The notes below the pieces were generated by a model. It searched no databases. It was not told the DNA's origin and was given only the letters and a program-made list of their open reading frames with translations. Shown here in pieces: positions 26,263-38,125 of a DNA stretch of 64,000 nt. This DNA is from Calonectria ilicicola (lineage: Eukaryota > Ascomycota > Sordariomycetes > Hypocreales > Nectriaceae). Every line of letters begins with the position of its first letter. The first letter of the stretch is position 1. Location of the stretch: the NCBI GenBank assembly GCA_020809705.1, contig CP085827.1, forward strand, positions 4,588,001 through 4,652,000, written 5' to 3'. The translations under genes and the position numbers were made by a program.

Positions 26263-28313
26263 ATGGTCAGATCCAAGGCAACAAGGACAAAATCCACCGC
26301 ACGGCCCAACTCGGCCGCTGCTTTGCCTGCAAACAGTGCCGAGCCGCCAGTTGACTCTCTCAACTCCTCACAATCGAGATCCATCCCCAGGCCAATCTCT
26401 AGCCCCACACCTGGCTATCTAGGCTTTACTAGCCATTCTACAGTCTTTAAAGAGACGGAACATAACCTGTCACTCCTTCATGGCAAGGGACCTGAGCAAA
26501 GCGAGGTCAACACAGCTCGGCAGGCATCTCCAGTTCGCTTTTGCGATCTACCATCGCCGATTCAACAAGCATGCCTCTACGTTCTTGAAAATTTACTTGC
26601 GAAGCCGACTGAACAACTCACCTTTCACCACGATTCATGCGAGCCAAAGGGCTGGACCCATATCGCCGTCGTTAGCATTGTTCATGCGCTACAGACAACT
26701 TTTAAAGGGCCACCTGAGCAAAATCTCGAAGCTGTTGCAGAGCGAATCTGCAATAACACGGCCAGGAAATTACAGGATGACCATACCAGCGCAAGCGCTT
26801 GGATGGACCAATTCTGTGGTCCCAATCTGCGATGGGAATCACTCGGATTGCTGTTTGCATATCTCGAACGCATCTCAGATGCCCTTGATGCAGTACAACG
26901 CAGTTATCTTACTTTGGTTCCTTGGAGGCGATCCGCGCAGACTTCACTAGCCTGTCTCGGTTACTGTATCAACATTTCGTGTCATTTTAGTGAAGGCAAT
27001 GACCTTCTAATGGACCTCTGTCGCCGGAAGGGCACGCTAGAGTCAATCACCGCGGGGGATGCCAGTAAGCCTATGTCGATCAATCCAAACCATCACCTCT
27101 AATAAAAGATTAGGTGCTTCCTGCTGGAATGCTCACGGATTGACAATATCTATGATGACATTTCTAGGGGCGCATGTACAGGAAGTTAGTACACCATACA
27201 AGCCTTCCCTATGCTCCGAAAATAAACGCCGTGTTTTTGCACAAATTTTCAATAGCGACAAGTTTACGGTATCATTTACGGGACGCCCACCATTGATAAG
27301 TCGCCGTTATTGCTCAACACCCCTTCCTCTTGATCTTGCAGATGGGGCACTGGTAGCAGATGAGGAAACTTTGATGAACGCTGTACATAAGCTGGATGTT
27401 AATGGTTGGAACACCGAGGGGAAGATATACCCAGCAACTCTGGTTCGTGCTCGAAGATTAATCGCCAACATTTTGGACGAAGTGATTGAGGTTGCCCTCG
27501 ACAGCACATCAACGGTGACTCTGGACCACCTACGGTAAGATTCTGTTTAATAGCCCATCAAGAGATACTTGCTTATTCGAATAATATAGTGACATAAAAG
27601 CACGTCAGCTTCGAATGATGGCAGAATTCCCCGCCTGTTTGGTTTTTGATCCCCATGCCCTCTTTGATCACAAACTTGACATTGAAGTTCTCTATGTAAG
27701 AATGTTGGTCTATTTGGGTCACTTACAAAATATATTTTTTGTAGAAAGGCTACTTTTGCGTAACGGCGCCCCAGATGAAGGAAACTTGTCGATAACGAGT
27801 TTCGAAATGGTCCAAATAACCGTCTTGTTTTGGAGTCATAAGGATCAATTCATTGAAGCACGGCGAAATTTTGAGTGGCTGGTACATTGATCACACACGA
27901 ATCTCCTGTCTACCTGCTAACTAGCCTGCTAGCTCATGGCGTACGCGGCTCCTGGCGGAGGCATTCTTTGCCTTGAACTTTTGCAGCCATCATTTAGCGG
28001 TACCCACCCGAAGGACTCGCGGCTCAGTCGATCTGCCATAATTCAGCAACTTAGTCTGCTTGTTGGCTTTCTAGATTGGGTTCGTCCATCCGCACCAAAC
28101 GCAGACCTATGCGCGGACTGTAAAACTATTATTCAACGAGTATTGGATCACAATTTGAATGCTTCCACTGGGAGCAATGGAATACTTGAAAAATTGGACT
28201 GGAATCTGACAGGTCCTCTGGACTTCAATTTCGACCTCCTTGACACCTTCGATTGGCTCCGTGCAGATGTAGGATGGAGCGAGGGGCAATACAGCAACCC
28301 TGCATTTGATTAA
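26263..28313 (+). CDS. Fungal transcription-factor MHR-domain protein without a visible zinc cluster
   Basis: Four exons: 26263-27064, 27114-27534, 27590-27881, 27933-28313; 631 residues. All three introns have GTAAG(C/A) or GTACAT donors and keep one frame. The N-terminal ~75 residues are Ser/Pro/Ala-rich. From YLGFTSHSTVFKETE onward it follows the middle-homology-region pattern of fungal Zn2Cys6 regulators: a central helical region, then NKRRVFAQIFNSDKFTVSFTGRPPLI (in two parts of the helix-GRPP motif), and near the C-terminus ERLLLRNG, SFEMV, FWSHKDQF, FEWLV/MAYAAPGGGILCLELLQP. No CX2CX6C...C cluster is seen in the N-terminus or in upstream frames. It may act without its own DNA-binding domain, or an upstream exon may be missing. 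The possible intron at 27696-27744 was rejected because splicing it destroys the conserved frame. Confidence 0.75.
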
Positions 28314-29624
28314 GAAATCTTCATGAATCTATACTAACCCGACTTCATGCACAGAAAAATCGAGTCGAGTCATCAATAAATCTCAAAATGCGGCGGACAT
28401 AGAGGCGGGCACAGATAACGCCCTTTAGGATGCCTCAATTTTCAGTTTTTTTGGACCATTGATGATTAAATATTCATGCTGCTAAGATAATCGTAGCTCC
28501 AGCGGATCAGTTCTATGATTGAAGCATTAGCACCTGAATTTCACTTTTTAATAAAGTGGTGAGCGTTCTGCTCTTGATCAAGGAGAGATGTAACAAAGGT
28601 GTTCCGGGATTAGAATCGGATGATGCAAAGTAAAGCCTAGCTTTAGGTTCATTAAAGACCAAGCGGGAGCCTATGAATGCCAATAGTGTTTTTCTTTTAG
28701 GCATTCATTGGTTACTAATATTACGCTACCACTAAAATTTTGGAAGTTGGGGTTATACATCATATTGACACACACGTTAATGCTACCATAGATAGCCCGT
28801 CACTTGCTACTAGATAGATTTCAAGCCACAGGATCCATTTCGCCAGTGTGCGTGAAAAAGAATATTCATGTGTTAGCACAACAACAAAAGCTTCAAGAAT
28901 GTATAGCCCCTCAGGTTTAGTCAGGGAATATCGTGTCCAGATTTTGCCCCTGTTTAACCTAGCTTCTATCAGGTCATAAACCATCTACGGCGAGGAATGA
29001 GCGGTTCTTTCGGCTCATTTTTCATTTCGGGTGTATGTTACCGGTTATTTGCGAAAGGGCAGGTTTGGGCCGAATAGACAGACTTCAGTGAGGTCAACTT
29101 GTCCCTCCTCAGTCGAGACCCATGTGGGTTTATCGGGAGAGCGGCCCGGGATCAAACTCATGACCACCAGGGACCAAGAATTAGCGAGGTAACCGACCCA
29201 AATCGTTTGCAGGTCTGCAGATGCAAAGCATCATATGTTGAAGCGGGGTGTGACCGGGATTGGGGGTCTCGGTGCCTCATGCTCCGGAGGATGAACAGCC
29301 AACCGCAGGGGCCAAACCTTCGGTTCGGATAATTCACAAAGGACCATTGATGTTGTTATGGTTAGAATAGCCCCACCCAGTTCAAAATATGCGCCAAGAA
29401 TACAGCCTTTACATGATCCGGTGCGGACTCGCTATCCGATGCTCAGTGATGCGTGCATCATGTCTGTTAATTGATTGATGGAGTTTCCTTGATGAGCAAC
29501 AGGCGGTTTATTGCGGATGATCATGTTCCGTTGGAAAAAGTTCGAAGTCGAGGGCCAGAGTGATTATAAAATTCATGGCATAGTATGGCCAATTGAAGGT
29601 GTTGTCAATCACCAAATCACCGTG
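28314..29624. promoter_or_regulatory. Mannanase upstream region with TATA box
   Basis: 1.3 kb without a supportable gene. A TATAAA lies at 29565-29570, 55 bp before the mannanase start, consistent with a short leader. The segment 29000-29340 is more GC-rich than its surroundings and contains GGGG/CGG-type sites of the sort bound by carbon-catabolite and Zn2Cys6 regulators. None of these was tested. Confidence 0.5.
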
Positions 29625-31081
29625 ATGAAGTCCACCGTCATTGCCCTCTCTTCTTTGCTCGGGTCTGTCTTGGCCCAATCAGAGGCAGCGCTGTATGCCC
29701 AGTGTGGTGGGCAAAATTGGACTGGACCAACACAATGTGTTTCCGGCGCTGTTTGCAATTATTACAATGAATTCTATTCGCAATGTATACCGGGTAAGGA
29801 TTCTGAAAACATGTTGCTATTATCACTCTAATGCATTCCACAGGAACTGGCTCCTCAAGCTCCTCTACCAAAACCACGATGCAGACCTCCACTCGGTCTG
29901 CCACTGCCACGGCCTCTGCCACAGCTCGCCCTACCAGCACCGAATTTCCTTCCATTAGTGGAACCAAGTTCGTAATTGACGGAGAAACTAGCTATTTTGC
30001 CGGTAGCAATTGCTATTGGTGCAGTTTTCTTCCTCTGCAGAGTGATGCTGAGTTGGTCATGAGCCACTTGGCCCAGTCGGGACTTAAAATCTTGCGAGTC
30101 TGGGGCTTCAATGATGTCAATACCAAGCCTACAGATGGGACCGTCTGGTTCCAGTACCTTTCCTCGTCTGGATCCGAAATTAACACTGGAAGCACGGGTC
30201 TTCAGCGCCTTGACTGGATTGTCCAAGCGGCAGAGAACCATGGCATAAAGCTCATCATCAATTTCGTCAACAATTGGGATGATTATGGTGGAATCAAAGC
30301 ATACGTAAATGCTTTCGGCGGGGACCATGCTGGATGGTATGTGAACGAGAAAGCGCAGACACAATATCGCACCTACATCAAAGCGGTGATGAGTAGATAC
30401 CTCAACTCGCCAGCAATCCTGGCTTGGGAACTGGCAAATGAGCCACGTTGCCAAGGTTGCGATACCAACGTCATTTTTAACTGGGCCACAGAGATCTCTC
30501 AGTACATCAAGTCAATCGACTCGGCTCACTTGGTGACCTTGGGTGACGAGGGTTTTGGCCTTCCTGGAGACGGAAGCTACCCATACACATACTATGAGGG
30601 AGTGGACTGGGAGAAGATGTTGACAGTCAAGACATTGGACTTTGCCACGTTCCATCTCTACCCTACCTCTTGTGAGTCAAATTTATCAGGTTCTCTCATG
30701 TAGTGAATTTCCTAACAACACGTCACTGCAGGGGGTGTTAGTACCGATTGGGGCAACGATTGGGTCAAAGCGCATGCAGCGCTCTGTGTTAAGGCCGGAG
30801 TCCCGTGTTTGTTCGAAGAGTGTAAGTGCTTGACAAGGTGCGTTCGCGAGCAACCGAGCTGACCCAGAAACCCAGACGGAATGACATACGACCAATGTGC
30901 AATTGAGAGCGGATGGCAGAAAACGTCTCTGGCAACGAGTGGAATGGCTGCTGACTTGTTCTGGCAACTTGGTGACACAATCAGCACTGGGCAGAGTCAT
31001 AACGATGGAAATACCATCTACTATGGTAGCGACACTTGGCAATGTCTGGTCACTGACCATGTCGCGGCCATTCCTTCTTAA
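29625..31081 (+). CDS. Secreted endo-1,4-beta-mannanase, CBM1 + GH5
   Basis: Four exons: 29625-29793, 29844-30671, 30732-30821, 30876-31081; 430 residues. Residues 1-18 form a signal peptide ending in VLAQ. Residues ~21-56 are a fungal family 1 cellulose-binding module ([15 protein letters not shown]...YYSQC-type, cysteine spacing intact). A Ser/Thr linker follows, then a GH5 subfamily 7-like catalytic domain. The acid/base glutamate is in WELANEPRC (about E256) and the nucleophile in LFEEYG (E361 or E362). The expected reaction is random hydrolysis of beta-1,4-mannan and galactomannan outside the cell. The family matches Aspergillus manF-type enzymes in length and architecture. The introns interrupt the CBM/linker border and the C-terminal third. 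Confidence 0.93.
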
Positions 31082-31403
31082 CTGCCCGTAGCTGACAAGG
31101 GAGTGCGAAGTAATGGGTATATACAATTGTAGATCGCCCAAAGATTTTTTTTTTTTCTCATTGCAAATAAGATCTCTTGGACGCATAGCCGTGTGATTGC
31201 GTGAAGTCATGCGTTGAGTCTGAGCCTGCTGCTCATGCGAATTACTCAATTGGGTAATTGAGTACCCCGGTACCCGGAAGAATTGCGCGCCGAAAGATTG
31301 CGATCGCGATCAGGCCTTCAATTTCGTCATACCCAAGTCCGATCCCACGAACCGTCCCCTTCCTCAGATTCCCAATTGCGCGAAAGCGGCTTGGCGTGCC
31401 ATC

Positions 31404-32023
31404 ATGGGGTCGACTTCTTCAAAAGTCACACGAACAGCGGCTCGTAAATACCCAACTCGGGCCGGATCTGCGATTCCTTCAACCACAACTCAGCGATCCC
31501 AACCCATCGCAAAAGCGAAAGCGGCATCTCGAGGCGATGGCTCAAAGGACGATGGTAGACCAACTGAACCCATGACTAAAAGCAGAAAGCTGATTTTAGG
31601 CCACAAGCAATCGTCGATGATGGCATGGATCCTGACTTTGCGTCATTCTCTAAACGCCTTCACTCCATGGGTGTTGTAGATCCAAACCCAACCTTCTCTC
31701 CTTCCTCCGCCGCAGCATCCAATTTGGGCCCTTCGGCGCCACTAGGACCTACTTTCCCTCCCAGCCGAAGCAATCCGACCCTTTCCGCGCTCGAGGCTCG
31801 ACGAAGGCTACAGCAACTGGCAGAAGAAGACTTTGAGGCCATGGGACGCGCAAACTCTCACGGAAGACGCTTCCTCGATATGCGTACCGTCGTGGATGCC
31901 TTGAAGCTGCGTGGCCATGGCATTACTGATAGGGATATTGAGTCTCGGCTGCGAATCCGCCCTAGTGTATTAGAAAAGCTCGGTCGAAGAGATATCATGT
32001 CCCATGTCACCAGTCCCAGCTGA
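31404..32023 (+). CDS. Small conserved fungal protein with N-myristoylation signal, function unknown
   Basis: The N-terminus MGSTSSKVTR fits the N-myristoylation consensus (Gly2, Ser6). The C-terminal part, open from about 31583 to the stop at 32023, contains DDGMDPDFASFSKRLHSMGVV, split here as DDGMDPDF and FSKRLHSMGVV, then a Pro/Ser linker and a helical basic segment (ALEARRRLQQLAEED; DMRTVVDALKLRG; ESRLRIRPSVLEKLGRR). I recall hypothetical Aspergillus proteins with the same plan. The N- and C-terminal parts are in different frames, so at least one intron lies between about 31550 and 31600, where a TTTTAG acceptor ends at 31599. I could not find a canonical junction of normal length that joins the frames, so the exon border is unresolved. 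Confidence 0.55.
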
Positions 32024-32260
32024 GAAAGGAAAATGCGAATTTTAAAAAAACAACTGATCGATATTTTTTTTGACTATTAAAAAGGAGTGAAACAAGAGCT
32101 TTGCTAATACGCCCGTCCATGTTCTCCTCGCTCCATAAATTATATACAAGACGCCGGAAAGCAGATCTGTCCAGTCACCATCACTCCATATCCCCTGCAT
32201 GCTACTCATTAAGCCGGGGTAGTATAATTTTTAGTCCTTCGTGTACCATCATTAAGTTGT

Positions 32261-33265
32261 TTACCAGGCAGCGTGTCCACCGTCAATGCGGAGGTCGCTG
32301 CCAGTCATGAAGCTGCTGGCATCGCTCAGGAGGAAGACGGCGGCACCACGGTACTCGTTGGGGGTGCTGAGACGGCCAAGCATGTTCTCGCTGGCCCATC
32401 GGGTCTTGCGCTCAGGGTACTCGACAAACAGGTTCTCGAGCATCTGGGTAAGGATGTATCCGGGAGAGAGGGTGTTGACACGGATGCCGTACTGGCCCCA
32501 TTCGGAAGCCAAGTTGCGGGCCAACTGGACAACGGCAGCCTTGGAGGGGTTGTAAACCCTGTTGATCTGTTAGTGGGTATGCAATTTTTAGCATCAAGGG
32601 TAATGACTTACGGGGCGATCATGCCCTTGTTGGCAATGGTACCACTCATGCTGGCAATCATGAGAATGCTGCCGGGCTGCTTAAGGCGAACCATCTGGCG
32701 GGCGACAGCCTGGGCAGTCATGAAGCAGCCAGTGAAGTTGATGCTCATCATGCGGTCGGTGTCCTCGGCAGTGTACTCAAGGGCAGGGGTCTCCTGGTTG
32801 ATACCGGCAGCGGCAATGAGACCATCCAGTCGGTTGTTCTCGTTGGCAATGTCCTCAATGATCTTGTTGAGCTGAGCATTGTCACGGACATCAACTTGGA
32901 AGTAGGTCAGGGAGGTTCCAAGCTCCTCGCGAGCTCGCTGAGCAACCTTGGCAAAGTGAGAGTCGGACTCGGGCTCACCGAGACGATCAAGGGCGTAAAC
33001 TAAGGAGGCAGATCAGTAAGCTATTGCTGAAAAGTATGTGGGAATTGGGAGGCTAACCCTTGGCACCAGCCTCGAGACAGGCCTCGATCTGGACAAGACC
33101 CAGACCACGAGCACCACCAGAGACGACAATGACCTTGTCCTTCAAGCTGAAGTCGGGAAGAAGGCTGCCAGCAGCAGCAGTCTGGCGAACGGGGGCCTGC
33201 TGCTGGGCTTCGGCCTTGGTGGAAGTGGCCTGTTGCTCGACGGTTCGGAGGGCAGGAGCAGACAT
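32261..33265 (-). CDS. NADP-dependent mannitol/sorbitol-type short-chain dehydrogenase
   Basis: Three exons: 33265-33058, 32999-32612, 32558-32261; 297 residues. Introns have donors GTTAGC and GTAAGT. After a ~45-residue Gln/Ala-rich N-terminus comes the Rossmann motif VVSGGARGLG, then NNRLDGLIAAAGIN (NAG-like), INFTG, the catalytic serine in IASMSG, and the active-site YNPSK (YxxxK). The C-terminus MTGSDLRIDGGHAAW is typical of the mannitol dehydrogenase, sorbose reductase and D-arabinitol dehydrogenase SDR group. The likely reaction is NADP(H)-linked interconversion of a ketohexose or pentulose with its polyol in the cytosol. The exact substrate cannot be told from sequence. A TATATAAAAG box sits 150 bp upstream of the start. 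Confidence 0.88.
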
Positions 33266-33416
33266 TTTTGTGTTGGTGGTGGTGAGAGAGGCGTTGAAAG
33301 GGGTAGAGATTAAAGTTGGTGTTATTGCGGTTGAGGATGAGGTTGATGGAGTTGTTGTGATTGGGATTGGAGCTGAGTGAGTGATGAATTGGAACTTGAT
33401 GGCGAGGAAGAAGGCT

Positions 33417-33426
33417 CTTTTATATA
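33417..33426 (-). promoter_or_regulatory. TATA box of the mannitol-dehydrogenase-like gene
   Basis: TATATAAAAG on the minus strand, about 150 bp upstream of the ATG at 33265, the usual distance for a strongly expressed fungal gene with a ~100 nt leader. Confidence 0.65.
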
Positions 33427-36310
33427 CAAAGCTTGCGGGTCGGTGGCCATTGTATCTGAGGTTCGGGGCAATGATAGCCGGAATCGAGAACGTCTGTGAC
33501 TTTCCGGGGGGGGAGGTCGAGTCGACGACAGGCACTCCCACGATGGCACTCACACCTACACCAAGACGCACAAGCACAGGGACACACACTCAAACGCAAT
33601 CACAAGGTGTCACGAGGCCAAGCAAAGAGTGGACAGGAGGCGGCGGAGCGTAGCAAGCACCCATAGAGAGAGGGTGGGTAGAGGGGCAGAGAGGTGGTTG
33701 CAACGAGCACTAGGACGCGATGGATGATGCCGACGAGGCTCGGATTTCCTTCATGAGTTAACTCAGGGCCGCCGCGAGGGGTGTGCGATCGGCGACCGGC
33801 CACCCCTTGGGCAACACACCTTGGCGAGCGCTTAGGCCAATGCGCGAACCTTGGCCTGTTCTCGGGAGGCGTCGCGTCGTCCCGTGGGAGGGCCTAGCTC
33901 TTCTGTTGCTTGTCAGAAGGCAAATCCCATGACCTTCGGATGGGAGCCCTTTGTTTCGGTGAGAGTGTGGAGGTGAGAGGTAACAACGTGGAGATGCACC
34001 TGGGCGTGGTTGCGGGTGGGGGTGGGCAAAATTGGGCGCCACACTCAGACAGGCAGGCTGCACACATGCATTCTTCTTTGCTCCCCAAAGCTCTGGATTT
34101 GGAATGGCCGGCATGTGGGGTTTGGGGTCGTGGCGCCTTGGCCGAAAAGCCAATCCTACACTCTCTCACCCTCCCGGGATCATGGCTGGCACATTGTCAC
34201 GATGCCATCTCCACAGACTGGGACATGGCCAGACGCTGCCCGAGATGTGTTTCTTTTTTTGTTGAGCCCCCGGATCATATGGGGAGATTGGGGACGGTCC
34301 GCGCCCATCCACCAAAGGGAAATTCCCAATCTGCTTTTTGTGCTTTGCCAATTGATTGTCAATGACACTACCGTCTACCTGTCCACCTACCCTATCGGGG
34401 ACTTCAGCCGGGAATATGCGAGAGGGAGGAGGGGAAAGCAGGGAGCGAGAGGGGTGAGAGAGAGGGGGGGAAGAGGAGGGAGGCAAAGTCGTCCACGCAT
34501 TCAAAGAGGGGTAAACAAAGTTGCGTGTGTGCGCATCAAGATGACGGTTACATGCGACATCCATCATGAGATGTTGGCAAAAAAAACCAGACCTCCCGGA
34601 AAGCAATAGCCGCTATGCTGCCCTGTGCCTGACGTGCACTGCAGTGGGGGTTGCGACGGACAAGCCGTGATGCCAACGAATTGGCTGCTGTGATTGGCAA
34701 GGTTGGGACGGTTGTTGTAAAGCGGTTTTTTGCCTTTTGGTCAACCCCATGCCCAGACTGTTGGCAAATCTCGTCGTTGAATCACTGCCAGATGGACATG
34801 GGTCCAATTCCTCGTAGACTAGACAAGCTATCACCTCCATGATACATCCGTCCGGCATTCCACGCCTCCCAAACGCTCCCCAATCGACGCCTCGACTTGT
34901 AAGCGTCACACATGACGTTGAAAAAAACATCGACATTGTCATTTTTGCCATATGCCAGGGGACAGGACTACTCATTGATCGCTCCCGACACGCTGGGAGA
35001 TTGGCGTCCCTCTGGCAGCGATCGGCAACGTCGGGGCATAGCCGCCCAGGCCCCGGGCATCGTTGGGCAACAAAACGTCCACATGACATTGGACGACAAC
35101 AGGGGTGCCACCTCTTCTATTTGGCCCCCCGCAGGTTTCGGGGCCGACGGAGGAAAAAAAAAGCTTGGGTGTGCGTGTGTCTGGTCTCCCTCAGCAGATC
35201 AGATAATCCCAGTACGTGCATGCAGGACGTGCAAGCGCAAGGACGACACGACGCTTCTTTTTTTTCTTCGACCACCTTGTGGAGTACGCTTCCCCCGTAT
35301 CTACCGAAGCTCGGACCCAGAAGGCAACGTGCCTTGATTAGTCCCGAATAGGAAATCCCGGAGACGGTGTCATGGTTCATTCTCTTGCTTTTTTTTCTTG
35401 TAGCCTTCTGGTGCGTGGCCTGGGCCAGAGTCTGGAAGCATGCTCGAGCCAGCCCCCTCGGCTTGCGGCATCGGCCGATGCAGGCTTGGTTCTGACAACT
35501 CGACTAGGCTGCTGCTGTCTTCGGTTATCTCTTTTGGTTGGTGTTTATTTTGGGTGCCTTGCATGTTCAGGTGAGCAGCAGAAATTGTCAGCCGAATTGC
35601 AGAGTCTCCACGGTGCCAGTTTCTTCAAGTCTTGTGATACACATCGCCCTGGCCCGTGAGGCCTTGTTGTTATGCGCACATCCATTCGCTTGATGCTAAA
35701 TTTTGTTGTTCAATCTCTTTGATGAGCGAGCCGTTGCGCGCCCGGTATCCTTAATTGCTAATTAATTGTTTTTCATTTGCGCAATTCATACAAGCCTCTC
35801 CTTTGCCAATAAACACCATGCCGCCTCACAAGTCGGTCAGTCCGAAGGTAAACCGAGTCTCACCTCCAGGTCCACAATTGCTCTCCCGTCAACCATCCCC
35901 TTCCTCACATGACCTTTCAAAATCTGCAAGCTGCCTCTATAGGGCCAGATGTGTCAGCCGGGTAATATTCAACTTAGAAATAAAGCCCACTTGACGGGAC
36001 CTGGGCGTCTGCTTGCCAGTGGCTGGACCCTGAAAACCCCCTTTCCCACGTGGCAATCACATTAGGCCCAAAGGCGTATGCCGTCCTGCTCTACGCAAGG
36101 TTCCGGTCTCGGTCTGTTTTAATTAGATGCTCCTTGACCCATCGTGAACCAGATCAGATGAACAAAAAGACCCGAAAAAAAATTTCCCAATGGATCGCCG
36201 ATGCTCCCAGGCATGCAACAGAATGAATCAAGCAAAACACCTAAGCATCCCACATTTCTTCCTTCTCCTTTTCACATGATAACGATGCATATGGCGGTCA
36301 GTCATCGTGA
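33427..36310. other. 2.9 kb intergenic spacer
   Basis: It lies between the promoter of the leftward SDR gene and the 3' end of the leftward transporter gene. The stretch 34430-34500 is strongly purine-rich on the plus strand (pyrimidine-rich on the minus strand, the strand transcribed toward the SDR). Overlapping ORFs of 60-200 codons on both strands show no family motif. No gene is supported. Confidence 0.5.
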
Positions 36311-38125
36311 TTACGCACTCTCAACCCACAGAAACACAGCCACGGCCGTCGTGTAGACCATAGCGATGAAGCCAATAACCATGAGAGCAATGTCCAGTTG
36401 CTTGATCCATTGTTTCTCTGCCACGCCCTTGTAATGCAGATAGGCCGGATAGATGTAAACCAAAGGAACACATGCAAAGCTGCCAATCAATGCAACAAAT
36501 TTATCCAAGTCACTTGCGCCAACCATGCTAACCCCCACGCAGACCCCCACAACGGCTGTTCTTAAAGCATTCTTCTTCCACTTGATGGCCGCACTCTTCT
36601 TTCCCGTCGCCTGCTCTCCAAACACAGACGTTTCGATAATACGCACAGCGGGGAATAGCTGAACTGGATTGCCTGCAAGTACAGCCAGCGAGTACAGTAA
36701 CTGCACCGCATTGACGAGAGGTGAGTCCTGTGGGTAATTGGAGATGATCTGAATCTTTGTGTTCTCGCCAAATGTTGCGTAGCACAACGCTCCAACAGAT
36801 GTGAAGATGATGGTGATGATGAACATGACCAAGTACAGCAGGTTGCTGAATTGTTCCGGCTTCTTCATGCTCGACTGGATTGGCAAAATGAGCCCAATAC
36901 CTTCAAATGTGAAAATAGCCGAGCCAATCGTCAGTGTAAAGTCTGAAGGGTTAAACATCTTGACTGTGGGCTCCATCCCAGCTTTAGCAAGCGCAGAGAT
37001 ATCGTAGTACCAGATGTACGTGATGCCAATCAAAATAAAGACGTCGGCTAGGAGAGCCACAGGTCCCAATTTAGAAATATTCCGAATCAAGGCCAAGGGT
37101 ATGAAGAGGACGAGCTGCAGGGCAATGAGGGCAGGCACACTCAACGCCAAGGTATCCCTACCTCTGGTCACAGCGTTGAGGAAAGACCAGAGGTTCTCGG
37201 CTGTGAAGATCAGACCAGCACAAACGAAGCCAAGTTGGGAAATGGCAATCGACGCCAGGATGAGACTGCGAAACCGGGGACCGACAATAGCAGCGCCAAG
37301 CTCCCCGTAGCCCCCACCATACTTTTCACGGCAGTCGAGGAGCAGGCGAAAGCAACCGCAGTTGACGAGCGAAAGAATAAGCAAAGTGAGAGACGAAAAC
37401 AAAATTCCACCATTGCGAAAAGCTTTTGGCAAAAACATGATGCCGGTTCCAATAAATGCTTTAATCAGCGTGAAAAAAGTCTTTGTTGTAGAAGCATCGC
37501 CCCTCTTCAACACCCGCTTTGTACTCTTGGTGCGGCCAAGAAGTGGCCTCAACTCAGGTTGCTGTTGTTGTTCAGCCTCAACATCTTGACTATCAATAAT
37601 GGCAGATTCATCGTCTTCGCTATCAGTGTCCTCGAGATCCTCTCCGGCAAAGCTGCCATAGAGATCGAGGAAGTCGACAAAATTCCTAGCTACAATTGTA
37701 TAACCACTGGCATTGCGTCTGTGCCGGGCCCGCCGCCGCAGATAATGCCGTCGAAAGCCGCCCGGCTCACGCTGTTCAGGGTACGACATGTCGCCATGAT
37801 CGCTCAATGGTGGCGGGGAGTGATGAGAAAATGTTGCAGAGCGTCGCATGGAACCAGCCCGGGCCTTGATTCTGAAAATATCACGGTGCATGTCACCTCC
37901 CTGAAGCCTGAGGGACGACTCGACAGGGTCGGCGTTAGAGGCGGCCTGATCGATGCTAAGGCCAGAGGCGGACGAGACTAGTGTTTGACCTGGTCCGAGC
38001 AGGCTGACTTCGGGGTCTGCAGAGTATCCATCGGGGAGGTGCCGGTCGAGGATTTCAGCCTGTCGCTTGCTGTGTTGGCTACCAGCAGGACTGCCTGGCA
38101 TGAAGTTGTCGAGGGCGTCACTCAT
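36311..38125 (-). CDS. Vacuolar amino-acid transporter, AVT3/AVT4-like
   Basis: A single exon of 604 residues. The first ~215 residues are hydrophilic and Ser/Arg-rich with an acidic patch (EDLEDTDSEDDES). About eleven transmembrane segments follow, starting at TFFTLIKAFIGTGIMFLPKAF, split here as TFFTLIKAFIG and TGIMFLPKAF, the signature first helix of the amino-acid/auxin permease family. Long hydrophilic N-termini are typical of the yeast Avt3/Avt4 group, which export neutral or basic amino acids from the vacuole. Start chosen at MSDALDNFMPG, where homologues begin; the frame is open 36 codons further upstream but that part is not conserved-looking. Substrate specificity cannot be read from sequence. 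Confidence 0.9.
   Translation of the reverse strand: MSDALDNFMPGSPAGSQHSKRQAEILDRHLPDGYSADPEVSLLGPGQTLVSSASGLSIDQAASNADPVESSLRLQGGDMHRDIFRIKARAGSMRRSATFSHHSPPPLSDHGDMSYPEQREPGGFRRHYLRRRARHRRNASGYTIVARNFVDFLDLYGSFAGEDLEDTDSEDDESAIIDSQDVEAEQQQQPELRPLLGRTKSTKRVLKRGDASTTKTFFTLIKAFIGTGIMFLPKAFRNGGILFSSLTLLILSLVNCGCFRLLLDCREKYGGGYGELGAAIVGPRFRSLILASIAISQLGFVCAGLIFTAENLWSFLNAVTRGRDTLALSVPALIALQLVLFIPLALIRNISKLGPVALLADVFILIGITYIWYYDISALAKAGMEPTVKMFNPSDFTLTIGSAIFTFEGIGLILPIQSSMKKPEQFSNLLYLVMFIITIIFTSVGALCYATFGENTKIQIISNYPQDSPLVNAVQLLYSLAVLAGNPVQLFPAVRIIETSVFGEQATGKKSAAIKWKKNALRTAVVGVCVGVSMVGASDLDKFVALIGSFACVPLVYIYPAYLHYKGVAEKQWIKQLDIALMVIGFIAMVYTTAVAVFLWVESA

Noticed and set aside
26320..26354. CFACKQC in an alternative frame overlapping the MHR gene start, as a zinc-cluster exon
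   Set aside because: Spacing is CX2CX2C, not the CX2CX6C pattern, and the frame ends at once; it is a shadow of the real frame.
27696..27744. Possible intron GTAAGA...TTGTAG in the MHR gene
   Set aside because: Splicing leads to an early stop, whereas reading through keeps the conserved YLGHLQNIFFVERLLL segment.
29130..29190. GGGATCAAACTCATGACC, resembling a reversed tRNA T-arm
   Set aside because: No matching acceptor stem, D-arm or anticodon arm could be folded around it.
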